Source: Planosporangium mesophilum (GTDB lineage: Bacteria > Actinomycetota > Actinomycetes > Mycobacteriales > Micromonosporaceae). From it: a stretch of 35,459 nucleotides of DNA. The stretch is taken from assembly GCF_016863255.1 (NCBI RefSeq), contig NZ_BOON01000074.1, positions 1 through 35,459 on the forward strand, given 5' to 3'. The notes beneath the pieces were generated by a model. It worked only from the letters and a program-made list of their open reading frames with translations, was not told the DNA's origin and searched no databases. Below are positions 1-7,904 of this stretch, piece after piece. Numbering within the stretch: the stretch's first letter is position 1; every line of letters begins with the position of its first letter. Position numbers and translations under genes: made by a program.

Positions 1-38
1 AGCACCCCGGTGCGCGGCCCGGAACGGAGCGGCGATGA
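1..38 (+). CDS. Possible 3' end of an upstream gene (paaD candidate)
   Basis: The third forward frame is open from the window edge to a TGA at 36-38, which overlaps the ATG of paaE (35-37) as ATGA. Of the two other frames, one is paaE's own and one has no nearby stop, so any overlapping upstream gene must end here. In known paaABCDE operons the gene before paaE is paaD, so that identity is inferred from order only. About a dozen codons are visible, too few to recognise a family. Confidence 0.25.
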   Translation, partial: HPGARPGTERR

Positions 39-1144
39 GCACGGTCACGATCCGGCGGCCGCAGCGGCGCCGTCCGGTCTTCCACGAGCTTCGGATCACC
101 GAGGTGGAGCGGCTCACCGACGACGCGGTGGCGGTCACGTTCGCGGTACCGCCGAAGTTGCGGGAGGTCTTCGCCTTCAAGGCCGGTCAGCACCTGACCG
201 TGCGGCGGGTCACCGACGGCGTCGACGTGCGCCGGTCGTACTCGATCTCCTCCACGCCTCACGACCTCGCCGGGCGGGGGATGCTGCGGATCGGGGTCAA
301 GCAGGTGGCGGGGGGCACGTTCTCGACGTACGCGCAGACCCTGCACGAGGGCGATGTCGTCGAGGTGCTGCCGCCGCTCGGGCACTTCACCACCGACTTC
401 GACCCGGCCCGGGTCCGGCACTACGCGGCGGTCGCCGCCGGCTCGGGCATCACGCCGGTCCTCTCGCTGCTGGCCACCGCGCTCGCCACCGAGCCGGAGA
501 GCCGGTTCACCCTGCTCTTCGGCAACCGGTACGCCCGCAGTGTGATGTTCACCGAGGAGCTGGCCGACCTGAAGGACCGGTACCCGGACCGGCTGCACGT
601 CGTACACGTGCTCTCCCGCGAGCCGCAGGACGCCGAGCTGCTCTCCGGGCGCATCGACGCCGAACGGCTGGGCCGCCTGCTGGACGGGCTGCTACCCGTC
701 GACACGGTCGACGAGTGGTTCCTGTGCGGCCCGTACGGGATGGTCATGGACGCCAAGGCGGTGCTGGCCGGGCGGAGCGTGCCGGACGGGGCGGTGCGTA
801 CCGAGCTGTTCCACGTCGAGGACGCGCCGGTCCCCACGCGTGAGTTACCGGACGACGAGGACAGCCCGGGCGCGACGGTCACGATCCTGCTGGACGGCCG
901 TGCCTCCACGTTCACCATGCGCCGCGACGAGCGGGTCCTCGACGCCGCGCTGCGGGTACGCGGTGAGCTGCCGTACGCCTGCAAGGGCGGGGTCTGCTCG
1001 ACCTGCAGGGGCCGGGTCGTGGCGGGCGAGGTCACGATGGCCCGCAACTTCGCCCTCGAACCGGACGAGTTGGCCGCCGGGTACGTGCTGACCTGCCAGG
1101 CCAGTCCGGTCACCGACGAGGTCGGCATCGACTACGACGCCTGA
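35..1144 (+). CDS. paaE: Phenylacetyl-CoA 1,2-epoxidase reductase subunit PaaE
   Basis: This 369-residue protein is the NAD(P)H-dependent electron donor of the PaaABCE monooxygenase, which epoxidises the ring of phenylacetyl-CoA in aerobic phenylacetate breakdown. The order is a flavin domain (RSYS at 67-70, the FAD-binding pattern), a nicotinamide domain (AGSGITP at 135-141, CGP at 231-233) and a C-terminal plant-type [2Fe-2S] ferredoxin domain with Cys316, Cys321, Cys324 and Cys354. The reductase-first, ferredoxin-last order and the length fit PaaE. The ATG at 35 has a GGAG a few bases upstream and overlaps a possible preceding stop. A related oxygenase reductase cannot be fully excluded because the other paa genes are outside the window. 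The 3' end overlaps the convergent aldo/keto reductase gene by 13 bp. Confidence 0.88.
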   Translation: MSTVTIRRPQRRRPVFHELRITEVERLTDDAVAVTFAVPPKLREVFAFKAGQHLTVRRVTDGVDVRRSYSISSTPHDLAGRGMLRIGVKQVAGGTFSTYAQTLHEGDVVEVLPPLGHFTTDFDPARVRHYAAVAAGSGITPVLSLLATALATEPESRFTLLFGNRYARSVMFTEELADLKDRYPDRLHVVHVLSREPQDAELLSGRIDAERLGRLLDGLLPVDTVDEWFLCGPYGMVMDAKAVLAGRSVPDGAVRTELFHVEDAPVPTRELPDDEDSPGATVTILLDGRASTFTMRRDERVLDAALRVRGELPYACKGGVCSTCRGRVVAGEVTMARNFALEPDELAAGYVLTCQASPVTDEVGIDYDA

Positions 1145-2097
1145 CCCTTGGTGATCTCGTCCAGCTCGGTGAGGTCCTCCGGGGTCGGCTCCCACCGGGC
1201 GGCCTTCACGTTCGCGTGTACCTGCTCGGGGCTGGTCGCGCCGGCGATGACCGAGGCGACCGCGGGCTGCGCGGCGAGACCGCCGATCGCGACGTCGAGC
1301 AGCGTGAGGCCCCGCTTCTCGGCGTACGCCTCGAGCTTCTCGATCACGTCCCACGGCGCGGCGGCGAGCCGCTGGATGTACCGGTCGGCCGACAGCCGGC
1401 TGCCCGTCGGGGCGGCCTGCCCGCGCCGGTACTTGCCGGTGAGCAGGCCGGACGCGAGCGGGAAGTAGGGCAGCACGCCCAGGCCGAAGCGCTGGCAGGC
1501 GGGTACCAGTTCACGCTCCGCCTCGCGCTTGAGCAGCGAGTACTCGTTCTGCGCGCTGACGAAGCGGACGAGGTCGCCGGTGTTCGCCGTCCACTCCGCG
1601 TCGGCCACCTGCCAGGCGGCGAAGTTGGAGTTCCCGAGGTAGCGCACCTTGCCGGCCCGGACGAGGTCGTCCAGGGCGCTCAGGGTCTCCTCGATCGGCG
1701 TGCCGGCGTCGGGCCGGTGCATCTGGTACAGGTCGATGTAGTCGGTGTTCAGCCGGCGCAGCGACGCCTCGACCGCGCGCATCACGTACCGGCGGGAGCC
1801 ACGGGCGTCCCAGTCCGGGCCGTTCACCCCGCGCATGTCCATGCCGAACTTGGTGGCCACGACGACATCGGCGCGGCGGCTGCCCAGGGCCGCCCCGAGC
1901 AGCTCCTCCGACCTGCCGGGCCGGTCGCCGTAGATGTCGGCGGTGTCGAACAGGGTCACCCCGGCGTCGAGCGCCGCGTGCACCACCTCCCGGGTACGGT
2001 CGGCGTCGATCCGGGTACCGAACGTGTTGCAACCCAGCCCCGCGACGGACACGACAAGACCGGAGTCGCCGAGGTGGCGGAAGCGCATGTCAGCCAT
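1132..2097 (-). CDS. Aldo/keto reductase
   Basis: A 321-residue cytosolic NADPH-dependent aldo/keto reductase with a TIM-barrel fold. The catalytic tetrad is visible as Asp51 and Tyr56 (in DTADIY), Lys83 (ATKFG) and His127 (QMHRPD). The glycine-rich N-terminal strand and a C-terminal segment with an AGATSPEQV pattern, as in phosphate-binding loops of this family, are also present. Length is typical of the YccK/AKR11-like bacterial group. The substrate cannot be predicted. The ATG at 2097 is preceded by TAGGTT and exactly six bases, with no convincing ribosome site, so the mRNA may be leaderless. The gene converges on paaE with a 13-bp overlap of coding ends. Confidence 0.9.
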   Translation of the reverse strand: MADMRFRHLGDSGLVVSVAGLGCNTFGTRIDADRTREVVHAALDAGVTLFDTADIYGDRPGRSEELLGAALGSRRADVVVATKFGMDMRGVNGPDWDARGSRRYVMRAVEASLRRLNTDYIDLYQMHRPDAGTPIEETLSALDDLVRAGKVRYLGNSNFAAWQVADAEWTANTGDLVRFVSAQNEYSLLKREAERELVPACQRFGLGVLPYFPLASGLLTGKYRRGQAAPTGSRLSADRYIQRLAAAPWDVIEKLEAYAEKRGLTLLDVAIGGLAAQPAVASVIAGATSPEQVHANVKAARWEPTPEDLTELDEITKGQAS

Positions 2098-2103
2098 GAT
2101 CCA

Positions 2104-2109
2104 AACCTA
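2104..2109 (-). promoter_or_regulatory. Candidate -10 box (TAGGTT) for a leaderless aldo/keto reductase mRNA
   Basis: On the minus strand TAGGTT is followed by TGGATC and then the ATG. A TAnnnT box six bases before the start codon puts the expected transcription start on the start codon itself. No clear -35 box is seen. Confidence 0.45.
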
Positions 2110-2178
2110 CCCCCGGGCGAGGTGTGGAGAAGTTGAGGAGCGTGCCACTCCTGCGCGACGCGTTCCAAAGGCATTGCG

Positions 2179-2184
2179 TACCCT
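2179..2184 (+). promoter_or_regulatory. Candidate -10 box (TACCCT) for a leaderless mqnC mRNA
   Basis: TACCCT is followed by CGAAGC and the GTG of mqnC, the same TAnnnT-N6-start spacing as at the divergent aldo/keto reductase gene. No Shine-Dalgarno sequence precedes the GTG. No good -35 box is seen. Confidence 0.45.
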
Positions 2185-2190
2185 CGAAGC

Positions 2191-3381
2191 GTGAGTGCGA
2201 ACCGGGAGCTCGACGACATTCTCCAGCGCGCGGCCGACGGCGGGCGGATCAGCCCTGAAGAGGCGCTGCTGCTCTACACCGATGCGCCGCTCCACCCGCT
2301 CGGTGAGGCCGCCGACGCGGTGCGTCGCCGTCGCTACCCGGACGGCATCGTCACGTACATCATCGATCGCAACATCAACTACACCAACGTGTGCGTGACG
2401 GCCTGCAAGTTCTGCGCGTTCTACCGGGCGCCGAAGCACGCCGAGGGCTGGACGCACCCGATGGAGGAGATCCTGCACCGCTGCGCCGAGGCGGTCGCGC
2501 TGGGCGCGACCCAGGTCATGCTGCAGGGCGGCCACCACCCCGAGTACGGCGTCGAGTACTACGAAGAGCTTTTCAGCAGCGTCAAGCGGGACTTCCCCGA
2601 CCTGGTCATCCACTCGATCGGGCCGAGCGAGGTCCTGCACATGGCCAAGGTCTCCGGCGTCTCCATCTCCGACGCGCTCAAGCGGATCAAGGCTGCCGGT
2701 CTCGACTCGATCGCCGGCGCCGGGGCGGAGATGCTGCCGGCCCGCCCGCGCACCGCGATCGCCCCGCTCAAGGAGTCCGGCGAGCGCTGGCTCGAGGTCA
2801 TGGAGACCGCCCACAAGCTCGGCATCGAGTCCACCGCGACGATGATGATGGGCACCGGCGAGACCAACGCCGAGCGCATCGAGCACATGCGGATGATCCG
2901 GGACGTCCAGGACCGTACCGGCGGGTTCCGCTCGTTCATCCCGTGGACGTACCAGCCGGAGAACAACCACCTCAAGGGCCGTACCCAGGCGACTTCGCTG
3001 GAGTACCTGCGCCTGATCGCGGTGGCCCGGCTGTTCTTCGACAACGTCGCGCACCTGCAGTCGTCGTGGCTGACCACCGGCAAGGACGTGGGCCAGGTGT
3101 CGCTGCACATGGGCGTGGACGACCTCGGGTCGATCATGCTGGAGGAGAACGTCATCTCCTCGGCCGGCGCCCGGCACCGCTCGAAGCTCACCGAGCTGGT
3201 CGAGATGATCCGTACCGCCGGCCGTATCCCGGCCCAGCGCGACACCCTGTACAACCACCTCAGGGTGCACTGGACGCCGGCCGACGACCCGACCGACGAG
3301 CGGGTGGTCTCGCACTTCTCGTCGATCGCGCTGCCCGGTGGTGGCGCGGGGAAGTCGCTGCCGCTCGTCGAGACGCGCTGA
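2191..3381 (+). CDS. mqnC: Cyclic dehypoxanthinyl futalosine synthase MqnC
   Basis: This 396-residue radical-SAM enzyme makes the cyclic intermediate of the futalosine route to menaquinone, from dehypoxanthinyl futalosine. The [4Fe-4S]-binding CX3CX2C motif is at Cys68, Cys72 and Cys75, within NYTNVCVTACKFCAFYR. This context matches MqnC rather than the related aminofutalosine synthase MqnE, which has a different cluster loop. Other family segments are the QGGHHPEYG stretch near residue 110 and an MMGTGET segment in mid-protein. The full length agrees with the family. The GTG at 2191 fits the family N-terminus (RELDDILQRAADGGRIS). It implies that this organism makes menaquinone by the futalosine pathway, with menG downstream supplying the final methylation. 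Confidence 0.93.
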   Translation: MSANRELDDILQRAADGGRISPEEALLLYTDAPLHPLGEAADAVRRRRYPDGIVTYIIDRNINYTNVCVTACKFCAFYRAPKHAEGWTHPMEEILHRCAEAVALGATQVMLQGGHHPEYGVEYYEELFSSVKRDFPDLVIHSIGPSEVLHMAKVSGVSISDALKRIKAAGLDSIAGAGAEMLPARPRTAIAPLKESGERWLEVMETAHKLGIESTATMMMGTGETNAERIEHMRMIRDVQDRTGGFRSFIPWTYQPENNHLKGRTQATSLEYLRLIAVARLFFDNVAHLQSSWLTTGKDVGQVSLHMGVDDLGSIMLEENVISSAGARHRSKLTELVEMIRTAGRIPAQRDTLYNHLRVHWTPADDPTDERVVSHFSSIALPGGGAGKSLPLVETR

Positions 3382-3504
3382 CGCGGGTCTCGGTTTCGTA
3401 ACGGTCGATCTGTACGCCGGAAAAGTCCTGCATGCGGCGCTCTGAGGGCTCGCGGGGAAGCGGCCGCTTCGGTACTTTGCCGTCGTCCGCCATCCCGTCG
3501 GAGA

Positions 3505-3521
3505 CCTTGACAGGGTCAAGG
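3505..3521. promoter_or_regulatory. Perfect 7-bp inverted repeat, candidate operator
   Basis: CCTTGAC, three bases (AGG), GTCAAGG. The short spacer and full symmetry look more like a dimeric repressor site than a terminator. It contains TTGACA, but no -10 box follows at 16-18 bp. It lies about 200 bp upstream of menG. The binding protein is unknown. Confidence 0.3.
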
Positions 3522-3622
3522 CCGCTCGGCGAGCCGGCTCACGCCGTGCTGGCGGGTTTCGGCTGGCCGGCGGCGGGCATGCAGTCTGCCGCCCACCGAC
3601 TAGTGCACCACCACATAGAGCC

Positions 3623-3650
3623 GGGGCCGGCGCTCGTGGGCGCCGGCTTC
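3623..3650 (+). terminator. GC-rich hairpin before menG, possible mqnC terminator
   Basis: GCCGGCGC at 3626-3633 pairs perfectly with GCGCCGGC at 3640-3647 around a six-base loop, and three more pairs (two G-U) extend the base. No T-run follows, which is common for actinobacterial terminators. It could also be a 5' leader structure of menG. Confidence 0.35.
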
Positions 3651-3721
3651 CGGTCCGCCCGAGACGGCACCCCGGCCCCCGGGCGGGAGCCGTGCGTCCG
3701 GCGCTGGCACAGTGGTACCTC

Positions 3722-4414
3722 GTGACACGTGCCAATTTGGACAAGCAGCCGCACGAGGTGGCGGCGATGTTCGACGGAGTGGCCAGGCGGTACGACCTGA
3801 CCAACACCGTGCTGTCGTTCGGTCGCGACCGCGGCTGGCGGCGTGCGACGCGGCTCGCCCTCGACCTGAAGCCGGGGGAGCGGGTCCTGGACCTCGGTGC
3901 CGGTACCGGAGTGTCCACCGAGGAGTTGGCGGTGTCCGGGGCGTACGCCGTCGGCGCCGACCTGTCGCTGGGCATGCTGCAGGCCGGCCACTCCAGCCGC
4001 CCGCACGTACCGCTGCTCGCGGCGGACGCCTTGGCGCTCCCGTTCGCGGACGCCACCTTCGACGCCGTCACCATCTCGTTCGCACTGCGCAACATCGTCG
4101 ACGCGGACGCGGCGCTGCGCGAGATGGCGCGGGTGACCCGCCCGGGTGGACGGCTGGTGGTCTGCGAGTTCAGCCACCCGACCCTCACTCCGTTCCGTAC
4201 GGTGTACATGGGTTACCTGATGCGCGCGCTGCCGGAGGTGGCGCGGCGGGTGTCGAGCAATCCGGACGCCTACGTGTACCTGGCCGAGTCCATCCGGGCC
4301 TGGCCGGACCAGGCGGGCATGGGGGCGCGCATCGCCGCGAACGGGTGGGGGAAGGTGGCGTGGCGCAACCTGACCGGTGGGGTCGTCGCGCTGCACCGTG
4401 CCATCCGGCCATGA
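3722..4414 (+). CDS. menG: Demethylmenaquinone methyltransferase MenG (UbiE family)
   Basis: A 230-residue SAM-dependent C-methyltransferase that adds the ring methyl group to demethylmenaquinone, the last ring step of menaquinone synthesis. SAM motif I is VLDLGAGTG at residues 55-63. The N-terminus [22 protein letters not shown] is the UbiE/MenG signature region, and the stretch [10 protein letters not shown] is the second family signature. I chose the GTG at 3722 because it begins just before the conserved DKQPHEV block. An in-frame GTG at 3692 would add ten residues without support. No strong ribosome site is visible. Together with mqnC, menJ and the polyprenyl synthase it completes a menaquinone group around the nuo operon. 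Confidence 0.92.
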   Translation: MTRANLDKQPHEVAAMFDGVARRYDLTNTVLSFGRDRGWRRATRLALDLKPGERVLDLGAGTGVSTEELAVSGAYAVGADLSLGMLQAGHSSRPHVPLLAADALALPFADATFDAVTISFALRNIVDADAALREMARVTRPGGRLVVCEFSHPTLTPFRTVYMGYLMRALPEVARRVSSNPDAYVYLAESIRAWPDQAGMGARIAANGWGKVAWRNLTGGVVALHRAIRP

Positions 4415-4513
4415 GAGCCCCGGCCCACGTCGATTCGATTCAACTTCGTCGATGTTAGGGCTACCTTACAAGCGGGTCCCCCAGGTGCGGTTCTACACTT
4501 CACGCCGGGTAGC

Positions 4514-4531
4514 TTGTGAAGACTTTCACGA
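4514..4531. promoter_or_regulatory. Rex (NADH/NAD+ redox repressor) operator candidate
   Basis: The sequence is TTGTGAA, four bases (GACT), TTCACGA. Known Streptomyces Rex operators follow TGTGAAC-NNN-TTCACA. Here 11 of the 12 outer bases match, with the right spacing, and one A is replaced by G. A further half-site TTCAC lies at 4499-4503. A plausible -10 box, TACACT at 4494-4499, lies just upstream, so a bound repressor would cover the transcription start. The site is 46 bp before the leader ORF that heads the menJ-nuo region. Repression of respiratory genes by Rex is known; its action here is inferred. Confidence 0.6.
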
Positions 4532-4577
4532 GCGGCCGGAACGGGCAGGACGTGCCACAAATGGCCAGGAGGCGGCT

Positions 4578-4643
4578 ATGAGTGAGCGCAACAAAGTGGC
4601 GTCGCTTCCAGCGGCCGACCGGAACGAACGGGAGGCGCTGTGA
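4578..4643 (+). CDS. Short leader ORF, 21 residues, coupled to menJ
   Basis: An ATG at 4578 follows a perfect AGGAGG (4567-4572) by five bases, the strongest ribosome site near the start of this operon. The frame runs 21 codons and ends in a TGA that overlaps the GTG of menJ (GTGA at 4640-4643). menJ has little ribosome site of its own, so its translation is probably coupled to this ORF. The peptide is hydrophilic and charged, starts MSERNKVAS and ends NEREAL, with no run of a rare or single codon and no membrane segment. No family is recognised. It may serve only as a ribosome-loading leader downstream of the Rex site. Confidence 0.55.
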   Translation: MSERNKVASLPAADRNEREAL

Positions 4644-5902
4644 GCGACGCGGACGTCATCGTCGTCGGTGCGGGGCCGGGCGGCTCCTCGACCGCCTTTC
4701 ACCTCGCCCAACACGGGCTCAGTGTGCAGTTGCTGGAGAAGACCGAGTTCCCCCGGGAGAAGGTCTGCGGCGACGGGCTGACCCCGCGCGCGGTCAAGCA
4801 GTTGGTCACGATGGGGGTCGACACCTCCGAGAAGGCCGGCTGGCTGCAGAACCGGGGACTGCGCGTGATCGGCGGCGGCCTCCGGCTGGAGCTGGACTGG
4901 CCCGAGCTGGCCAGCTTCCCCAACTACGGGCTGACCCGTACCCGGATGGACTTCGACCAGTTGCTGGCCGGCCGGGCCACCGAGGTCGGTGCGGTCCTCA
5001 GGACCAACACCAACGTGACCGGGCCGATCCTGAACTCCTCCGGCCGGGTGATCGGCGTGAAGGCGACCGGGCCCGGCGGCGAGCCGCAGGAGTTCCGGGC
5101 CCCGCTGGTCATCGCGGCCGACGGGGTGTCCGGCCGGTTGCCGCTCGCCCTCGGCCTGACCAAGCGGGAGGACCGGCCGCTGGGCGTGGCCGTCCGGCGG
5201 TACTACCGCAGCCCGCTCAAGCACGACGACAACTACCTGGAGTCGTGGCTGGAGCTGCGCAGCAAGGAGCACCCCGACAAGCTGCTGCCGGGGTACGGCT
5301 GGATCTTCGGGCTGGGTGACGGCCGGGTCAACGTCGGCCTCGGCGTGCTCAACTCGTCGGTCGCGTTCGGCAAGACCAACTACCGCACGCTGCTCACCGA
5401 CTGGCTCTCCTCCACACCGGACGAGTGGCAGATGAACGACGAGGCCCACGCGGACGGCGGGATCCAGGGCGCGGCGCTGCCGATGGGGTTCAACCGGGTG
5501 CCCCACTACACCCGGGGCGTGCTGCTGGTCGGTGACTGCGGCGGCATGGTCAACCCGTTCAACGGCGAGGGCATCGCGTACGCGATGGAGTCCGGCGCGC
5601 TGGCCGCCGAGATCGCGGTACAGGCGCTCGCCCGGCCCGCCGGTCCGGAACGGGAGCGCGCGTTCGCCGCGTACCCGGCCGAGCTGAAGGCGCGGTACGG
5701 CGGGTACTACCGGCTGGGTAACTGGTTCGTGAAGCTGATCGGGCATCCGGAGGTGATGCGAATTGCCACCAAGCACGGCATGCCGCACCCAACTTTGATG
5801 CGGTTTGTGCTCAAATTGCTGGCCAACCTCACCGATCCGCGCGGTGGTGACGCGATGGACCGCGTGATCAACGCTCTGACCAGGGTGGCACCCGCGGCAT
5901 GA
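4640..5902 (+). CDS. menJ: FAD-dependent menaquinone/geranylgeranyl reductase (MenJ-like)
   Basis: A 420-residue flavoprotein of the geranylgeranyl reductase family, which saturates isoprenoid double bonds. In Mycobacterium tuberculosis the homologue MenJ reduces one isoprene unit of menaquinone-9, and its position beside nuo and menG supports that role here. The FAD-binding GAGPGG is at residues 10-15. The family motif KVCGDGLTP is at 41-49. The second FAD motif, GDCGGMVNPFNGEG, lies around residue 298-311. The GTG at 4640 overlaps the stop of the short leader ORF, so translation is probably coupled. Archaeal-type lipid reductases are an alternative within the same family. Partial hydrogenation of menaquinone is common in actinomycetes. 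Confidence 0.85.
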   Translation: MSDADVIVVGAGPGGSSTAFHLAQHGLSVQLLEKTEFPREKVCGDGLTPRAVKQLVTMGVDTSEKAGWLQNRGLRVIGGGLRLELDWPELASFPNYGLTRTRMDFDQLLAGRATEVGAVLRTNTNVTGPILNSSGRVIGVKATGPGGEPQEFRAPLVIAADGVSGRLPLALGLTKREDRPLGVAVRRYYRSPLKHDDNYLESWLELRSKEHPDKLLPGYGWIFGLGDGRVNVGLGVLNSSVAFGKTNYRTLLTDWLSSTPDEWQMNDEAHADGGIQGAALPMGFNRVPHYTRGVLLVGDCGGMVNPFNGEGIAYAMESGALAAEIAVQALARPAGPERERAFAAYPAELKARYGGYYRLGNWFVKLIGHPEVMRIATKHGMPHPTLMRFVLKLLANLTDPRGGDAMDRVINALTRVAPAA

Positions 5903-5923
5903 CGCCCCCCGGCGATGGGGCGT
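5902..5923 (+). terminator. Hairpin after menJ, weak terminator or processing site
   Basis: A 7-bp stem (ACGCCCC with GGGGCGT) with an eight-base loop begins at the last base of the menJ stop codon and is followed by TTC, not a T-run. It could attenuate transcription from menJ into nuoA. The 127-bp gap to nuoA also contains TAGTGT (5938-5943), a possible -10 box, and a single TGTGAA half-site, but no full Rex operator. Confidence 0.4.
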
Positions 5924-6029
5924 TCAAGAGCAGGAAATAGTGTGAAGTCCCCAATAGCGTGATCGGTACCACGCCGAGACACGACAGCAGGGACACCGGG
6001 ACAGGGAAAGGACGGAGCAGACGCAAGCC

Positions 6030-6395
6030 ATGTCGCTCTCGGCGTACATACCCATCGTGGGGCTGCTGGCCCTTGGGGCCGCGTTCGCACTGTTCTCGGT
6101 GTCGATCGCCCCGATCGTCGGACCTCGCCGCTACAACCGGGCCAAGCTCGACGCGTACGAATGTGGCATCGAGCCCAGCCCGCAGCCGGTCGGCGGCGGT
6201 CGGTTCCCGGTCAAGTTCTACCTGACCGCGATGCTCTTCATCGTCTTCGACATCGAGATCATCTTCCTGTACCCGTGGGCGGTGTCCTTCAACAAGCTCG
6301 CCCTGTTCGGGTTCGTGGAGATGGTGCTCTTCATCGCGACCGTGTTCGTCGCCTACGCCTACGTCTGGCGCCGCGGCGGGCTGGACTGGGACTGA
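6030..6395 (+). CDS. nuoA: NADH-quinone oxidoreductase subunit A
   Basis: A 121-residue membrane subunit of respiratory complex I, first gene of a complete nuoA-N set. Three membrane segments are visible: near residues 5-30, 65-85 and 92-114. The conserved loop [11 protein letters not shown] (about residues 44-54) and the [22 protein letters not shown] stretch are characteristic of NuoA/ND3; the loop cysteine is the one that marks the quinone-site region. The ATG at 6030 gives the standard length. Ribosome-site support is poor: the nearest purine-rich run (GGACGGAG) lies about a dozen bases away. It is separated from nuoB by two bases. Confidence 0.96.
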   Translation: MSLSAYIPIVGLLALGAAFALFSVSIAPIVGPRRYNRAKLDAYECGIEPSPQPVGGGRFPVKFYLTAMLFIVFDIEIIFLYPWAVSFNKLALFGFVEMVLFIATVFVAYAYVWRRGGLDWD

Positions 6396-6397
6396 TC

Positions 6398-7090
6398 ATG
6401 GGTATTGAAGAGAAGCTCCCCAGCGGAATCCTGCTCACCAGCGTGGAGAAGCTGGCGAACTGGAGCCGCAAGGCCTCGTTCTGGCCGGCCACGTTCGGCC
6501 TCGCCTGCTGCGCGATCGAGATGATGGCCAGCGGCGCCGCCCGGTACGACCTCGGCCGCTTCGGCATGGAGGTGTTCCGGGCCAGCCCGCGCCAGGCCGA
6601 CCTGATGATCGTCGCCGGCCGGGTGAGCCAGAAGATGGCCCCGGTGCTGCGCCAGATCTACGACCAGATGCCCGAGCCCAAGTGGGTGCTGTCCATGGGC
6701 GTCTGCGCGAGCAGCGGCGGCATGTTCAACAACTACGCGATCGTGCAGGGCGTCGACCACATCGTGCCGGTCGACATGTACCTGCCGGGCTGCCCGCCGC
6801 GCCCCGAGATGCTCATCGACGCCATCCTGCGGCTGCACGAGAAGATCATGCACGAGCCGCTGGGCGACAAGCGCCGCAAGCAGCTCGAGGCCAGGCGCGA
6901 GCGTGAGGGTGCGCCGGTGGTCGAGCCGGGCGAGATGCCGTCGAGCTACCGCTTCGACAAGCAGCGCAAGGCGGAGTGGCTCAAGGCCGCCGCCGAGGGC
7001 CGCGAGGAGCAGCTGCGCATCCAGAAGTGGATGGAAGATCGGGCGCGCATCGCGGGTACCGTGCCGCGCAAGAACGGAGGAGCCCGGTGA
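6398..7090 (+). CDS. nuoB: NADH-quinone oxidoreductase subunit B
   Basis: A 230-residue peripheral-arm subunit carrying cluster N2, the last iron-sulphur centre before quinone. Ligands are Cys37 and Cys38 (ACC), Cys103 ([10 protein letters not shown]) and Cys132 (LPGCPPRPE). The core ends near residue 155. The remaining 75 residues form a charged Arg/Glu/Lys-rich tail, longer than in E. coli and of a kind often seen in actinobacteria. The ATG at 6398 starts two bases after the nuoA stop. The gene ends in a GTGA overlap with nuoC, so translation is coupled. Confidence 0.96.
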   Translation: MGIEEKLPSGILLTSVEKLANWSRKASFWPATFGLACCAIEMMASGAARYDLGRFGMEVFRASPRQADLMIVAGRVSQKMAPVLRQIYDQMPEPKWVLSMGVCASSGGMFNNYAIVQGVDHIVPVDMYLPGCPPRPEMLIDAILRLHEKIMHEPLGDKRRKQLEARREREGAPVVEPGEMPSSYRFDKQRKAEWLKAAAEGREEQLRIQKWMEDRARIAGTVPRKNGGAR

Positions 7091-7902
7091 CCACCGACCC
7101 GGACGCCGTAGCCAAGAACAACCTCGAACAGGCCAGCCCGGCGGCGGGCGGACCGGCCGGTGTGAAGCCGGTGGCCGACGTGCCCGACGCCGCGCAGGGC
7201 GTACCGGTGGCCGCCGAGCCGGAGGGCGCCTACACCGGCGCGCCCGCCGACTACCCGCCGGCGACCCTGGCCGGGGTCGGCATGTTCGGCGTCAGCGGCT
7301 CCGGCGACACCTCCGGCTTCGGTGGTCTGGTCCGCCGGCGCAGCCTCGCGCTGGACACGCCCCGCCCGTACGGGGGGTACTTCGACGAGGTCGTCGACGC
7401 GCTGGAGGTCGCGTACCCGGGCTTCCACGACGCGATCGAGAAGGTCGTCGTGGACCGGGGCGAGCTGACCCTGCACGTCAAGCCCGAGCGCATCGCCGAG
7501 GTGGCGCAGGCCCTGCGGGACGACCCGGCGCTGCGGTTCGAGCTCTGCTCGTCGGTGTCCGGGGTGGACTACCTGGGTGGCGACGCCAAGCGGTTCCACG
7601 CCGTCTACCACCTGACCTCCATGACCTACCGCCGCCGGATCCGACTTGAGGCCGCGGTGCCGGCCGAGGATCCGCACCTACCGAGCGTAACGAGCGTCTA
7701 CCCGACTGCCGACTGGCAGGAGCGTGAGACGTACGACATGTTCGGCATCGTCTTCGACGGCCACCCCAACCTGACCCGGATCCTCATGCCGGACGACTGG
7801 GAGGGGTTCCCGCAGCGCAAGGACTACCCGCTGGGTGGTGTGCCCGTCGAGTACAAGGGCGCCGAGATCCCGCCGCCCGACCAGCGCAGGAGTTACCAGT
7901 GA
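7087..7902 (+). CDS. nuoC: NADH-quinone oxidoreductase subunit C
   Basis: A 271-residue peripheral subunit (30-kDa family) of complex I. The family signature lies in the C-terminal half: [19 protein letters not shown], then [20 protein letters not shown]. The first 75 residues or so are low-complexity Ala/Pro/Gly/Val-rich with no recognised domain, an extension beyond the E. coli length for the C part. NuoC and NuoD are separate here, not fused as in E. coli. The GTG at 7087 has a GGAGG six bases upstream and overlaps the nuoB stop. Confidence 0.94.
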   Translation: MTTDPDAVAKNNLEQASPAAGGPAGVKPVADVPDAAQGVPVAAEPEGAYTGAPADYPPATLAGVGMFGVSGSGDTSGFGGLVRRRSLALDTPRPYGGYFDEVVDALEVAYPGFHDAIEKVVVDRGELTLHVKPERIAEVAQALRDDPALRFELCSSVSGVDYLGGDAKRFHAVYHLTSMTYRRRIRLEAAVPAEDPHLPSVTSVYPTADWQERETYDMFGIVFDGHPNLTRILMPDDWEGFPQRKDYPLGGVPVEYKGAEIPPPDQRRSYQ

Positions 7903-7904
7903 GC

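Larger units (their letters stand above)
3382..3721 (+). other. 340-bp gap between mqnC and menG
   Basis: No recognisable gene lies here. Two inverted repeats (3505-3521 and 3623-3650) are described separately. One forward reading frame is open from an ATG at 3432 to a TGA at 3723-3725, which overlaps the menG GTG as GTGA. It would encode 97 residues with no recognisable domain and only a weak GGAA-type ribosome site. Its third codon positions are GC-rich, but less so than in the neighbouring genes by eye. I leave it uncalled. Confidence 0.4.

Noticed and set aside
1132-1144. Overlap of paaE and aldo/keto reductase ends as a regulatory antisense feature
   Set aside because: A 13-bp tail overlap of convergent genes is ordinary in compact actinobacterial genomes.
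3260-3493. Minus-strand 77-codon frame overlapping the end of mqnC
   Set aside because: Half of it is antisense to mqnC, it is Arg-rich shadow sequence, and it has no ribosome site or known family.
4454-4472. Iron-box (IdeR/DtxR) site before menJ
   Set aside because: GTTAGGGCTACCTTAC looks similar, but aligned to the 19-bp consensus it matches only about half the positions and the half-sites are out of register.
5938-5948. Second Rex site before nuoA
   Set aside because: Only one TGTGAA half-site is present; no TTCACA half follows at the required spacing.
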